From the NCBI GenBank assembly GCA_050953105.1, contig JBMNMA010000001.1, forward strand, positions 442,942-506,941: a DNA stretch of 64,000 nt. Direction: 5' to 3'. The notes beneath the pieces were generated by a model that was given only the letters and a program-made list of their open reading frames with translations, was not told the origin of the DNA and ran no database searches. Position numbers and translations under genes: made by a program. The number at the start of each line of letters is the position of its first letter. The stretch's first letter is position 1. Shown here one piece after another: positions 42,893-52,450 of the stretch. The stretch is from UBA1206 sp050953105. GTDB lineage: Bacteria > Bacillota > Clostridia > Oscillospirales > CAG-382.

Positions 42893-45403
42893 ATGCCAAA
42901 CGAACACGACGAATTTGATTATTCCAGTCACGAAAATCAGCGAATAACCCAAATTGACATACAAAAAGAAGTTAAGACCTCTTTTATCGAATATGCCATG
43001 TCGGTTATTATCGACAGGGCGCTCCCCGATGTGCGGGACGGCTTAAAGCCCGTTCACCGGAGGGTGCTGTTTGCCATGTATGAGGACAAACTGTTTCACA
43101 ACGTCCCTTACCGTAAATCCGCCACCACCGTAGGTAACGTTATAGGTCATTACCATCCCCACGGTGACGCTGCGGTGTATGACACCATGGTGCGTATGGC
43201 CCAGGACTTTTCTCTGCGCTATCCTTTGGTGGACGGCCATGGCAACTTTGGCAACATAGACGGGGACGGGGCGGCAGCCTACCGTTATACCGAGGCAAGG
43301 ATGTCAAAAATCGCATCCTTGATGATGTCGGACATTGAAAAAGATACGGTGGACTTTGTTCCCAACTTTGACAACCGCTTAAAAGAGCCTACCTGCCTGC
43401 CTTGCCGTTTCCCCAATCTGCTGGTAAACGGCTCAATAGGCATTGCGGTGGGTATGGCAACCAACATACCGCCCCATAATATGAATGAAATAATCGATGC
43501 GGTTATCTACTGCATGGAAAACCCCGACTGCAGTGTTAGGGATCTTATGCAGTTTGTAAAAGGCCCCGACTTTCCGACGGCAGGCATTATACACGGCACC
43601 GCCGGGATATACGAAGCCTATCACACCGGCCGGGGCAGGGTAAAGGTGAGGGCAAAGGCGCATTTTGAGGAAAAGCACGGAAAAACCTCGATAATAATAA
43701 CCGAGCTGCCCTATCAGGTTAACCGCTCCGTTTTGCTTGGCAACATGGCCCGGCTGGTAAAGGAAAAGAAAATCGAAGGGGTTTCGGACATACGCAACGA
43801 ATCGGGCCGTAAGGGCATGCGTATTGTTATCGATCTTAAAAGGGACGCCAACCCCCAGGTAGTGCTGAATTTGTTCTACAAGCATACCCAGCTTCAGGAC
43901 ACCTGCGCCATGAATATGCTTGCCCTTGTCAACGGCGAGCCTAAAACGCTGAATTTAAAAGAAATGATTGTGCATTATATTGCACACCAGCGTGACGTAA
44001 TTTTGCGCCGCACAAAATTTGAACTTAACCGTGCCGAAAAAGAAGCCCATATTTACGAAGGCTACAAAATAGCCATAGACTTTATTGACGAGGTTATAAA
44101 GACCATCAGAGCCTCCGAGTCGGTTTCGGACGCCAAGGTCAATCTTATGAACCGGTTCGGCCTTACCGATCCCCAGGCCCAGGCCATTGTGGACATGACC
44201 TTAGGCCGCCTTTCCGGCATGGAAAGAATAAAGATAGAAGAGCATCTTGCCGAACTTTATGAAAAGATAAAGGAGCTTAAAGCAATTATCGCCGACGGCG
44301 GCAAGATTGACGAAATAATAAAAGACGACCTTAACGACGTAAAGAAAACCTTCGGTGATGACCGTAGGACTTCTATTGAAGAGGACGAGGACGATATACT
44401 CCTTGAAGACCTTATAGAAAGGGAAGACTGCGTTATTACCGTAACCAACGCCGGCTATGTTAAACGCCTTCCCGTTGAAACCTACTCCGCCCAGCGGCGG
44501 GGAGGAAAGGGTATAACCGCAATGTCAACCAAAGAGGAGGACTTTGTAAAGAATGTTTATATATCCCACTCCCACGACTGTCTGCTTATGTTCTCAAACA
44601 AGGGGAGAATGTATATAAAGAAGTGCTATGAAATTCCTGAAGCATCAAGAACAGCCAAGGGAACCAACATAGTCAACCTCCTTTCCCTTGACGGCGGGGA
44701 GGATATAACCACCGCCATACCCTTAAAGGAATTTACCCAAAACGAATACCTGGTTATGATGACACGCAACGGTGTTGTAAAGCGGGTTAACCTTAGCGAA
44801 TACAACACCCGCCGCACCACCGGTTTATATGCAGTCACCCTTGATGAGGGGGATGAGCTGCTGTGCGTCATGAAAACCGACGGAAGCTACAACATTCTTG
44901 CCGCCACCAGAAACGGCATGTCCATAACCTTTGACGAAAACGACGTCAGGCCCATGGGAAGGCAGGCAAGGGGTGTTAAGGCAATCACTCTTGACGAAGG
45001 TGACTTTGTGGTGGGCGCAATGGCCATACCCAAGGACTGCGAAGATAAAACCGTTCTTGCCATAACCGAAAAGGGCTACGGCAAGCGGACAAAGGGCGAG
45101 GAGTTCAAACCCCAGAACCGGGGCGGCAAGGGTATTCTCTGCCATAAAATAAATGATAAAACAGGACAGCTTGTCGGCATTTCCCTTGTGGAGGAAGGCG
45201 ACGACGTTATGCTTATAACCGACTCGGGTATTATTATCCGCACGGCGGTTAAGGAGATTCCCGTTTACGGGCGGAACACATCGGGTGTTATAATAATGCG
45301 CACCACCGGGGATTCGGTTATAACCGGGTTTACTAAAGTTTCCCCCGAAAAAGACGGGGAAGACGGCGAAGATGCCGGTGAAAATACCGGTGAAAATCAA
45401 TAA
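42893..45403 (+). CDS. gyrA: DNA gyrase subunit A
   Basis: The 836-residue subunit has the breakage-reunion domain with SVIIDRALPDVRDGLKPVHR and the catalytic tyrosine in AAYRYTEAR. The C-terminal six-bladed pinwheel has the GyrA box QRRGGKG that defines gyrase rather than topoisomerase IV. In the quinolone-binding segment HPHGDAAVYDT the residue equivalent to E. coli Ser83 is Ala93. Sixteen bases separate it from gyrB. Confidence 0.98.
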   Translation: MPNEHDEFDYSSHENQRITQIDIQKEVKTSFIEYAMSVIIDRALPDVRDGLKPVHRRVLFAMYEDKLFHNVPYRKSATTVGNVIGHYHPHGDAAVYDTMVRMAQDFSLRYPLVDGHGNFGNIDGDGAAAYRYTEARMSKIASLMMSDIEKDTVDFVPNFDNRLKEPTCLPCRFPNLLVNGSIGIAVGMATNIPPHNMNEIIDAVIYCMENPDCSVRDLMQFVKGPDFPTAGIIHGTAGIYEAYHTGRGRVKVRAKAHFEEKHGKTSIIITELPYQVNRSVLLGNMARLVKEKKIEGVSDIRNESGRKGMRIVIDLKRDANPQVVLNLFYKHTQLQDTCAMNMLALVNGEPKTLNLKEMIVHYIAHQRDVILRRTKFELNRAEKEAHIYEGYKIAIDFIDEVIKTIRASESVSDAKVNLMNRFGLTDPQAQAIVDMTLGRLSGMERIKIEEHLAELYEKIKELKAIIADGGKIDEIIKDDLNDVKKTFGDDRRTSIEEDEDDILLEDLIEREDCVITVTNAGYVKRLPVETYSAQRRGGKGITAMSTKEEDFVKNVYISHSHDCLLMFSNKGRMYIKKCYEIPEASRTAKGTNIVNLLSLDGGEDITTAIPLKEFTQNEYLVMMTRNGVVKRVNLSEYNTRRTTGLYAVTLDEGDELLCVMKTDGSYNILAATRNGMSITFDENDVRPMGRQARGVKAITLDEGDFVVGAMAIPKDCEDKTVLAITEKGYGKRTKGEEFKPQNRGGKGILCHKINDKTGQLVGISLVEEGDDVMLITDSGIIIRTAVKEIPVYGRNTSGVIIMRTTGDSVITGFTKVSPEKDGEDGEDAGENTGENQ

Positions 45404-45429
45404 CCCCTTTTGAAAGGCAAGGAATAAAA

Positions 45430-45966
45430 ATGGCTATTACATCTATTGTTCTTGAAAATAATCCCAACCGGGAAGCCCGCCACGCCATACTGCTAAACGC
45501 CGTGCGGGAACATTTGTCAAATCCCGATATTACCATTGAGTATACCTCCCGGGGGAAGCCGGTATTAAAGGGGACAAACAAGCATATAAGCGTTACCACC
45601 ACCGAAAAGGTTATGGTGTGCGCCATCTCTGACACACCCATAGGCATTGACGGGGAACATATAGGCAGATTTTCCGCCGAAAGCCGCACCGACTTTATCG
45701 GCATTGCCGAAAGATTTTTTACCGAGGAAGAGGCGGATTTTGTCAGAGAAGGGGAGGATACCGGAGTCAGGTTTGCAAAAATCTGGGTAAGAAAAGAAGC
45801 TTACTGCAAGTTTACCGGCAAGGGTCTTTCGGATTTCCCCAATTTTTCGGTGTCCGACGGTGAGCGGCTTTACGGTAAAATCAACGGTGTCCCTATTAAA
45901 AAGTTAAACGTCAATTTCCCCGGCTCCAACGAATACCTTTTTGCCATAGTGGGCGACTACTCATAA
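45430..45966 (+). CDS. Sfp-type 4'-phosphopantetheinyl transferase
   Basis: The 178-residue protein has the two family motifs: IGIDGEHIG (metal-binding Asp and Glu) near residue 75 and FAKIWVRKEAYCKFTGKGL near 115-133. It transfers phosphopantetheine from CoA to a carrier protein. It is short for an Sfp-type enzyme (about 220-240) and could be the cell's ACP-activating enzyme if acpS is absent. It is 26 bases after gyrA. Confidence 0.8.
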   Translation: MAITSIVLENNPNREARHAILLNAVREHLSNPDITIEYTSRGKPVLKGTNKHISVTTTEKVMVCAISDTPIGIDGEHIGRFSAESRTDFIGIAERFFTEEEADFVREGEDTGVRFAKIWVRKEAYCKFTGKGLSDFPNFSVSDGERLYGKINGVPIKKLNVNFPGSNEYLFAIVGDYS

Positions 45967-46049
45967 ATTAAAACCAAGACTCCTCCTTAATAAAAACACG
46001 ACGAAACGGGCAAAAAATATAAATTTTAGCAAAAATCATTAAAAAGCCC

Positions 46050-46078
46050 TTGCAAAAGGTAAATATATGTGATATAAT
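46050..46078 (+). promoter_or_regulatory. rplS promoter
   Basis: TTGCAA (46050-46055) and TATAAT (46073-46078) with a 17-base spacer. Confidence 0.75.
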
Positions 46079-46084
46079 GTTTCG

Positions 46085-46140
46085 TCATTTCGGGGCGGTC
46101 CAATGCGGCTCTGTAAGAACGCCCGTCAAAATTAAGGAGG
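46085..46140 (+). ncRNA. possible L19 leader (autoregulatory) structure
   Basis: The transcribed leader between promoter and rplS contains GGGCG and CGCCC segments (near 46095 and 46120) that can enclose a bulged hairpin. Firmicute rplS genes often have such an L19 leader, but I could not compare it with the known model. Confidence 0.35.
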
Positions 46141-46145
46141 AAGCC

Positions 46146-46487
46146 ATGGATTTGCTTAAGGCTTTTACTGAAGAGCAATTAAAGAACGAAGTTCCCGAAT
46201 TTTCCGTGGGTGATACAGTTAAAGTGTATTGCCGTATCGTAGAGGGAACCAGAGTTAGGACTCAGGTCTTTGAGGGAACCGTCATTGCCAAAAAGAATGG
46301 CGGCATTAGCGAAACCTTCACCGTACGCCGTGTTTCCTACGGCGTTGGCACCGAAAAAACCTTCCCCCTCCACTCCCCCAACGTTCAAAAGGTTGAGGTA
46401 GTGAGAAAAGGTAAGGTCCGCAGGGCCAAGCTGTATTACCTCCGTAACAGGGTTGGTAAAGCAGCCAAGGTTAAGGAAGACAAATAA
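46146..46487 (+). CDS. rplS: ribosomal protein L19
   Basis: The 113-residue protein contains the bL19 signatures FSVGDTVKVYCRIVEGTR, FEGTVIAKKNGG, TFTVRRVSYGVGTEKTF and a basic tail (RRAKLYYLRNRVGKAAK). AAGGAGGAAGCC precedes the ATG at 46146; the frame is open further upstream but lies in the leader. A terminator follows. Confidence 0.96.
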   Translation: MDLLKAFTEEQLKNEVPEFSVGDTVKVYCRIVEGTRVRTQVFEGTVIAKKNGGISETFTVRRVSYGVGTEKTFPLHSPNVQKVEVVRKGKVRRAKLYYLRNRVGKAAKVKEDK

Positions 46488-46515
46488 TTGCTGTTCGAAC
46501 GCGTTTTTGCGTGGT

Positions 46516-46544
46516 AAAGTGCCTGCCCAAAACAGGCACTTTTT
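46516..46544 (+). terminator. rplS terminator
   Basis: AAAGTGCCTG pairs with CAGGCACTTT around a seven-base loop and runs into T residues. Confidence 0.85.
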
Positions 46545-46674
46545 CCATATTCAAAGCACATTACCCCCTTGCAAGCATAAATATATATAAAATGTTAATA
46601 TTTCTCGGTTGTTTATATGTCCAATAACCTTTAAAATTGATAAAAACATTACCAACTGACGGGAGATATACCCC

Positions 46675-47301
46675 TTGAACGACAACAAACATCCTACAAA
46701 CACACAGGAAATAGAAATAACGGAAAGCACTGTCAGCCAAAATCAGAACACCCCGGAAACACCTGCTAAAATGAATTCCACCGAAATAGCAAAAGGCATA
46801 TACGAATGGCTTGAAACCTTTTGTCTTGCCTTAGCGCTTATGGTGGTATTGTTCCTTTTTGTGTTCAAATACGTAACCGTGGACGGCACCTCCATGCTTG
46901 ACACCCTGGATAACGGAGATAAGCTTATAATAACCGACCTTTCCTCCTACAAGCAGGGGGATATAGTGGTTATACGGGAAGCCGGCCATGAAAAGCCCCT
47001 GGTTAAGCGGATTATTGCCGTTGAAGGGCAGACGGTGGAAATTGACTTTGAAAACTGGATAGTCTATGTGGACGGAAAACCCATAGACGAACCGTATATA
47101 AGAAGAATCCCGGGATCAAGGATGAAATCCTACGGCTTTTCGGGACATATAGTGGTGGAAAAGGGGACGGTGTTCGTAATGGGGGACAACCGCAACGGAT
47201 CCACCGACAGCCGGGTTTTAGGCTGTATTGACCAAAGAAATATCCTCGGCAAGGTGGTTTTCAGAATCTTCCCCCTTGACGTTTTCGGAAAGGTTGATTA
47301 A
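46675..47301 (+). CDS. lepB: type I signal peptidase
   Basis: The 208-residue enzyme cleaves signal peptides of exported proteins. After a polar N-terminus there is one membrane helix (about 43-63), then the catalytic serine in VDGTSMLDTL, the catalytic lysine in PLVKRIIAVEGQ and the GDNRNGSTDSR box. The start codon is TTG with GGGAG upstream. It is followed one base later by rbgA, with which it probably forms an operon. Confidence 0.93.
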   Translation: MNDNKHPTNTQEIEITESTVSQNQNTPETPAKMNSTEIAKGIYEWLETFCLALALMVVLFLFVFKYVTVDGTSMLDTLDNGDKLIITDLSSYKQGDIVVIREAGHEKPLVKRIIAVEGQTVEIDFENWIVYVDGKPIDEPYIRRIPGSRMKSYGFSGHIVVEKGTVFVMGDNRNGSTDSRVLGCIDQRNILGKVVFRIFPLDVFGKVD

Positions 47302-47302
47302 A

Positions 47303-48142
47303 ATGCCCGAAATTGTTTGGTATCCGGGGCATATGGCAAAGGCAAGGCGCAAAATTGCCGAAATCCTTCCCCTGATTGACGTAGTAATAGAGCTTATAGA
47401 TGCGCGACTGCCTGCTTCATCAAGAAACCCCGACTTTAAGGAACTGTTTAAAAACAAACCCACCCTTGCCGTATTAAATAAGGCATCCCTTGCCGACGAC
47501 GCTAAAACAAGGGAATACGCCGAAAAAATTTCATCCTCCGGCACCCCCTGCCTTATAATCGACTGCAAGGAAAACCCCGACATGAAAAAAGTTACCGGGG
47601 AAATTAAAAGGCTTGTTGCCGACAAGCTTAAAAGGTATGAGGACAAAGGGGTTTCAAAGCCCGTCCGCTGCCTGGTGTCAGGAATAACCAATGTGGGCAA
47701 GTCCACCTTTATAAACACCTACACCAAAACCAAAAAGGCAAAGGCAGAGGACCGTCCCGGCGTAACCAGGGCAAACACCTGGATAACATCCCCCTACGGT
47801 GTAGAGCTTCTTGACACCCCCGGGCTTTTATGGCATAAGTTCGACGATAAAGAGGTGGGCATAAAGCTTGCCGCCATAGGCTCCATACGGGACGATATTC
47901 TTGACATAAACACCCTTGCGGTGGACACCATAGGAATTCTAAGGCGAAATTATACAAACTTAATTGAAAAACGATACAAAATAGAAATTTCAGATACAAA
48001 CACCAATCTTGAGGTCCTTGAGAGTTTATGTAAAAGCCGGGGATTTCTTGTTTCCGGCGGAGAATATGACCTTGACAGGGCTTCGGCGATTTTCCTTGAC
48101 GAGCTTAGGGCAGGCAAATTAGGTAAAATAACCCTTGATTAG
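47303..48142 (+). CDS. rbgA: ribosome biogenesis GTPase A (YlqF)
   Basis: The 279-residue GTPase has circularly permuted motifs typical of YlqF/RbgA: the N-terminal WYPGHMAKARRKI, G4 LNKASLAD first, then the P-loop GITNVGKSTFIN and DTPGLLW (G3). It helps assemble the 50S subunit, and its position between rplS-lepB and rnhB is the classical gene order. The ATG at 47303 directly follows lepB; the frame is open upstream but overlaps lepB. Confidence 0.94.
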   Translation: MPEIVWYPGHMAKARRKIAEILPLIDVVIELIDARLPASSRNPDFKELFKNKPTLAVLNKASLADDAKTREYAEKISSSGTPCLIIDCKENPDMKKVTGEIKRLVADKLKRYEDKGVSKPVRCLVSGITNVGKSTFINTYTKTKKAKAEDRPGVTRANTWITSPYGVELLDTPGLLWHKFDDKEVGIKLAAIGSIRDDILDINTLAVDTIGILRRNYTNLIEKRYKIEISDTNTNLEVLESLCKSRGFLVSGGEYDLDRASAIFLDELRAGKLGKITLD

Positions 48143-48175
48143 CGCCCAATAACAACGAGGAAGGAGTAGCCTTGA

Positions 48176-48808
48176 ATGAACTGGGACATTGAAAGCAGCT
48201 ATTTCAAAGAGGGATTTAAGGTAATCTGCGGTTGCGACGAGGCGGGGAGAGGCCCGCTGGCCGGACCGGTGTTCGCCGCTGCGGTGATTTTGCCCGAAAA
48301 CTGCATTATTGAGGGCCTGGACGATTCTAAAAACCTTACCGCTTCCAAACGGGACGCCCTTTACGACGAAATAAGAAGTAAAGCGGTGGACTTTGCCGTC
48401 GCCCATGCCGAGGTTTACGAAATCGAGGCAATTAACATACTAAACGCCTCAATGCTTGCAATGCGAAGGGCAATTATGGGACTAAGAAACCTCCCCGACC
48501 TGGCGCTGGTTGACGGAAACGTTGTCAGGGACTTTCCCATACAGGCGGTTCCCGTCATTAAGGGGGATGGAAAATCCCCGTCAATTGCCGCCGCATCCAT
48601 TCTGGCAAAGGTGGAACGGGACAGGTTTTGCGTTGAAATGGACAAATTCTACCCCGGTTATAACTTTGCCAAAAACAAGGGCTACGCCACTAAGGAGCAT
48701 AAGGTGGCCATTTTAAAAAACGGCCCCGCCATAGTCCACAGAAAGTCATTTTTAAGAAAGACTTTGGGTGATGCCATTGAACAGCTTGACATTTGGGAAA
48801 ACCGGTGA
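48176..48808 (+). CDS. rnhB: ribonuclease HII
   Basis: The 210-residue enzyme removes RNA and single ribonucleotides from DNA. The catalytic DEAGRGPLAGPV (about 21-32), the DSKNLT segment and the later VDGN are all present, and AAASILAKVERD matches the family. GAAGGAG precedes the ATG. It overlaps the start of yraN. Confidence 0.96.
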   Translation: MNWDIESSYFKEGFKVICGCDEAGRGPLAGPVFAAAVILPENCIIEGLDDSKNLTASKRDALYDEIRSKAVDFAVAHAEVYEIEAINILNASMLAMRRAIMGLRNLPDLALVDGNVVRDFPIQAVPVIKGDGKSPSIAAASILAKVERDRFCVEMDKFYPGYNFAKNKGYATKEHKVAILKNGPAIVHRKSFLRKTLGDAIEQLDIWENR

Positions 48809-49184
48809 GGAAAAGGCAAAGGCCTATTTACATAAAAAAGGCTATAAAATAATTTCCCAAAACTACTCCTCGCAAGGGGGGGAGCTTGATATTGTTGCCT
48901 TTAAAAGGGGAACCCTTGTGTTTGCCGAGGTTAAGGCCAGATCAAGCGACAAATTCGGCTCACCCGGAGATGCGGTGGATGACGTAAAGAAGGCAAAAAT
49001 AAAAAAAGCCGCCGAGGGCTTTGAGAGGGAACAGACTAAAAACAGCAAAATCCCGGTGTTTTCAAGACTTTTAGGGAAGAATATATACAAAAAAATAAAA
49101 GCGCGCCGGTTTGACATAATAGAAGTTTACATGACAAGGAATTTTGATATTGAGCATATAAATATAATTGAAAACGCCTTCTGA
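48771..49184 (+). CDS. UPF0102/YraN-family endonuclease-like protein
   Basis: The 137-residue protein matches YraN, a Holliday-junction-resolvase-like fold: KTGEEKAKAYLHKKGYKIISQNY followed by GGELDIVA and VFAEVKARS with the acidic and lysine catalytic pattern. The cellular role is unknown. Starts at ATG 48771 and at TTG 48786 are both possible; homology begins at about the latter. It overlaps rnhB by about 38 bases, the usual partner. Confidence 0.85.
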   Translation: MPLNSLTFGKTGEEKAKAYLHKKGYKIISQNYSSQGGELDIVAFKRGTLVFAEVKARSSDKFGSPGDAVDDVKKAKIKKAAEGFEREQTKNSKIPVFSRLLGKNIYKKIKARRFDIIEVYMTRNFDIEHINIIENAF

Positions 49185-49198
49185 AAGGATTTTTGTAA

Positions 49199-50668
49199 AT
49201 GAAATTTGTTTCAACAAGGGATATTTCTAAAAGGGAATATAACTCTTATGAGGTTATAAGAAAGGGCATTTCTCCCGACGGGGGGCTGTTTTTCCCGAAA
49301 GACCACGTTTCGTTTTCATCAGATGAGCTATTATCACTTAAAGATAAAAACTATGCCCAACGGGCGGCATACATAATTTCAAAATACCTTACCGACTATT
49401 CCCAGCCGGGCTTGTCCTATGCCTGCGCCAACGCCTATTCCCCCGATAAATTCGGCCCCAATCCCGCCCCGGTAACAAAGGCAGGTAAATTAAACTTCCT
49501 TGAACTTTATCACGGCCCCACATCCGCCTTTAAGGATATGGCCTTACAGCTTATGCCCAGACTCCTTTCCCTTGCCATTGAAAAATCCGGCGTTAAAGAG
49601 GATGCGTTAATTCTTGTCGCCACCTCCGGTGACACGGGCAAGGCCGCTTTAGAGGGCTTTGCCGACGTGCCTAGGACAAAAATAATGGTGTTTTATCCCG
49701 AAGGCGGAGTTTCGGATATTCAGAAAAAGCAGATGCTTACCCAAAAGGGCGAAAACGTCAATGTGGTAGGTGTAAAGGGCAACTTTGACGACTGCCAGAC
49801 CGGAGTAAAAAACATTTTTGCAAAAGAAAGTATCCTTTCGGAGCTTAATAAAACCGGCAGCTTCTTTTCTTCCGCAAATTCAATAAACTTCGGCAGGCTT
49901 GTGCCACAAGTGGTTTATTACATTTCCGCCTGTGTTGACATGAACCTTAAGGAAGGGGAGGTAGCGGATATTACCGTCCCCACCGGCAATTTCGGCAACA
50001 TTCTTGCCGCATACATGGCCAAAAAGGCAGGCGCACCCATAGGCAGGCTTATCTGCGCCTCAAACAAAAACAAGGTGCTTGCCGACTTCTTTAATACCGG
50101 TGTTTACGACAAAAGACGGGAATTTTACCTTACATCTTCGCCGTCAATGGATATTCTGGTATCGTCTAACCTTGAAAGGCTTATCTGGCTGGTTGCCGGC
50201 CCCGAAAAAACCGCAATGTATATGAAAAACCTTAAAGAAAAGGGTATTTTCGAGGTTGATGCAGAGGTGCTGAAGGTGCTACAGGAGGACTTTTACGCAG
50301 GCTTTGCCGACGAAAAGGACTGCTTTGCCACCATTAAAAAGACCTTTGAGGAAAATAACTATTTAATTGACACCCATACCGCCGTAGGCGCATACGTGGC
50401 GGAAAAATATATAAAAGAAACAGCGTCAAACAACACGATGCTGGTGGCCTCCACCGCTTCACCCTTTAAGTTTTCTCCGTCGGTGTGCAGGGCGCTTGGG
50501 GTTAACTGCGGCGAAGGCTTTGACGCCATGGATACCCTGTCAGAGTTCACTCGTATTGCTGTGCCGAAACATCTTGAAATATTACGAAACGAAAGATATA
50601 AATTTTACAAGGTTATTCCCACCTGTCAAATGGCAGAAGAAGTCCTTGAATTTGCCAGAAAAAAATAA
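49199..50668 (+). CDS. thrC: threonine synthase
   Basis: The 489-residue PLP enzyme converts O-phosphohomoserine to threonine. It begins with the family's N-terminal STRD and SPDGGLFFP segments. The PLP lysine is in HGPTSAFKDMALQ (about 105), with VATSGDTGKAALEGF binding the cofactor phosphate. Length fits the long bacterial form. It follows yraN by 14 bases and ends at a good terminator. Confidence 0.96.
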   Translation: MKFVSTRDISKREYNSYEVIRKGISPDGGLFFPKDHVSFSSDELLSLKDKNYAQRAAYIISKYLTDYSQPGLSYACANAYSPDKFGPNPAPVTKAGKLNFLELYHGPTSAFKDMALQLMPRLLSLAIEKSGVKEDALILVATSGDTGKAALEGFADVPRTKIMVFYPEGGVSDIQKKQMLTQKGENVNVVGVKGNFDDCQTGVKNIFAKESILSELNKTGSFFSSANSINFGRLVPQVVYYISACVDMNLKEGEVADITVPTGNFGNILAAYMAKKAGAPIGRLICASNKNKVLADFFNTGVYDKRREFYLTSSPSMDILVSSNLERLIWLVAGPEKTAMYMKNLKEKGIFEVDAEVLKVLQEDFYAGFADEKDCFATIKKTFEENNYLIDTHTAVGAYVAEKYIKETASNNTMLVASTASPFKFSPSVCRALGVNCGEGFDAMDTLSEFTRIAVPKHLEILRNERYKFYKVIPTCQMAEEVLEFARKK

Positions 50669-50672
50669 AAGG

Positions 50673-50699
50673 AAAAAAGGCGGTTTTGCCGCCTTTTAT
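50673..50699. terminator. bidirectional terminator after thrC
   Basis: AAAGGCGG/CCGCCTTT with a five-base loop, A-run before and T-run after. It is shared with the converging DUF1540 gene. Confidence 0.85.
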
Positions 50700-50875
50700 C
50701 CTATATCCCTCGGCCGGAAGGTGGCGCAGACGGTGTCGGCGCAGCAGGTGGCGGAGGAGGGGCCAACCGCAATTTTTTCAGCCGTACAGTGGTTGCTGTG
50801 GTCGTTGTAGACGCAGGTGGTTACGCTGCAGGCTATGCCCTTGTTAACTTTACCCTTATCCTTTTGCTTGTCCAT
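50696..50875 (-). CDS. DUF1540 domain small Cys-rich protein
   Basis: This 59-residue protein reads IACSVTTCVYNDHSNHC and then VGPSSATCCADTVCATF, the paired-cysteine pattern of DUF1540. Such proteins are common in spore-forming Clostridia and have been proposed to bind metal. GGAAAGG lies upstream. It is a lone gene converging on thrC. Confidence 0.85.
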   Translation of the reverse strand: MDKQKDKGKVNKGIACSVTTCVYNDHSNHCTAEKIAVGPSSATCCADTVCATFRPRDIG

Positions 50876-50997
50876 ATAATTCTACCTTTCCCGTATTAGT
50901 TGGATATTTGGTTCGTAACTTATTTTGCAAAAATTTGCGTAAATTATTCTTGTCACCTAAAGGGATTGCTTAACAAACACACAGAAAGGAAAAAAAT

Positions 50998-51696
50998 ATG
51001 GTTTTTGCCATTGCCGACCTTCATCTTTCCCATACATCAGGCAAACCTATGGACGTTTTCGGCCAAAAATGGGAAAACCATACACAAAAAATATTTCAAA
51101 ACTGGCAAAGCATAGTTTCCCCCGATGATACAGTTATTATTCCCGGTGATATTTCCTGGGGCATGAACTTTGATTCATCTGCCGAGGATTTATTGTTTAT
51201 CGAAAGGTTAAACGGAAAAAAGATAATAGGCAAGGGAAACCACGACTACTGGTGGCAGACAATGAAAAAGCTAAACGCCTTTATTGACGAAATCGGTGCT
51301 TTTTCAATAAAGTTTCTGTTCAATAACGCACATGTTGTGGAAAACTATATTATCTGCGGCACCCGGGGCTGGTTGACCGACGAAAAATACACCCCGGAGG
51401 ACGAAAAAATCGTCAACCGTGAGGCGGGAAGACTGGAGCTTTCCCTGTCTGAAGCCATGAAACTGAAAGAGGAATATCCGGACAAGGAGATTGTGGCTTT
51501 TCTTCATTATCCCCCTGCCTATAACGGTTTGGTGTGCGACCCCATAACCCGGGTTTTGAATAAATATGAGGTAAAACGCTGCTTTTACGGTCATATCCAT
51601 TCCGCGCCTCCCGAAAGGCATGAAGCCTATGCCGGCACAACCCGCCTTTACTGCATTTCGGCAGACTACATTAACTTTAAACCTATGAGAATATAA
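50998..51696 (+). CDS. metallophosphoesterase
   Basis: The 232-residue protein has the full calcineurin-like motif set: IADLHLSH at the N-terminus, IIPGDISWG, GKGNHDYWW, VAFLHYPPAY and YGHIHSAPPE. These bind two metals. It is a family of hydrolases with varied phosphoester substrates, and nothing nearby narrows that down. GAAAGGA is well placed before the ATG. Confidence 0.9.
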   Translation: MVFAIADLHLSHTSGKPMDVFGQKWENHTQKIFQNWQSIVSPDDTVIIPGDISWGMNFDSSAEDLLFIERLNGKKIIGKGNHDYWWQTMKKLNAFIDEIGAFSIKFLFNNAHVVENYIICGTRGWLTDEKYTPEDEKIVNREAGRLELSLSEAMKLKEEYPDKEIVAFLHYPPAYNGLVCDPITRVLNKYEVKRCFYGHIHSAPPERHEAYAGTTRLYCISADYINFKPMRI

Positions 51697-51722
51697 AAAA
51701 CAGGCTGACGCCTGTTTTTTTG
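51695..51722. terminator. bidirectional terminator
   Basis: AAAAAACAGGC and its complement around TGAC lie between the converging metallophosphoesterase and SDR genes. Confidence 0.85.
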
Positions 51723-51754
51723 CTCAAAATGAACTGTTTTTTATTTTGTTTTGC

Positions 51755-52450
51755 CTATTTCCAGCCGCCGTCCACCCTTATAACCGAACCGGTTATGTAG
51801 GAGGCTTTTTCCGACGCCAAAAAGGTTATAACATCCGCCACTTCTCTGGCTTTTCCCAGACATTCCAGCGGAATTTCGTCGGTTAAATCCCTGACGTCAT
51901 CTATCGAAAGATTGGAGTTTACATCTGTATCAATAATCCCGGGAGTTACGCAGTTTACCCGGACACATGAAGGGCCGACCTCTTTTGCCAGTGCCTTTGT
52001 CAGTCCTATTAGCGCCGCCTTTGAAGCCGAGTAATCCACCTCGCAGCTTCCGCCTATTTCACCGAAAACAGAGGAAACGTTTATCACAGCTCCGCTTTTT
52101 TGGTTTATCATCCCCTGCAAAAACGCCCGGGTGACGTTAAGGGTGCCGAAAAGGTTGACACCATACAGCCGCTGCTCCTCCTCGGCATTTACGGTCTGGA
52201 ACACCTTACGCAGGGAAATTCCGGCGTTGTTTACCAGAATGTCAATGTCCCCCACCTTTTTTGCCAGGTTTTCCACCTGCTTTTTGTTTGAAATATCGCA
52301 TTTATAAAGGGTTATGCCTTTTTTTTTAAGCTCTTTTGCCTGGTCGTCGCTTTTTACATAAACCCCGATTACCTCATAGCCTTGTTCAAGAAAGGCGAGA
52401 GCAGTTTCCCGGCCTATGCCCCGGGTGGCGCCGGTAACCAATACCCTCAT
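51755..52450 (-). CDS. short-chain dehydrogenase/reductase, FabG-like
   Basis: The 231-residue Rossmann protein has TGATRGIG (7-14) for NAD(P) binding, NNAGIS, the catalytic serine and YSASK motif, and the PGIIDTDV segment. It looks like 3-oxoacyl-ACP reductases, but many SDRs do. Its ATG overlaps the stop of the RNase J gene by four bases, so it is co-transcribed with it. Confidence 0.82.
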   Translation of the reverse strand: MRVLVTGATRGIGRETALAFLEQGYEVIGVYVKSDDQAKELKKKGITLYKCDISNKKQVENLAKKVGDIDILVNNAGISLRKVFQTVNAEEEQRLYGVNLFGTLNVTRAFLQGMINQKSGAVINVSSVFGEIGGSCEVDYSASKAALIGLTKALAKEVGPSCVRVNCVTPGIIDTDVNSNLSIDDVRDLTDEIPLECLGKAREVADVITFLASEKASYITGSVIRVDGGWK

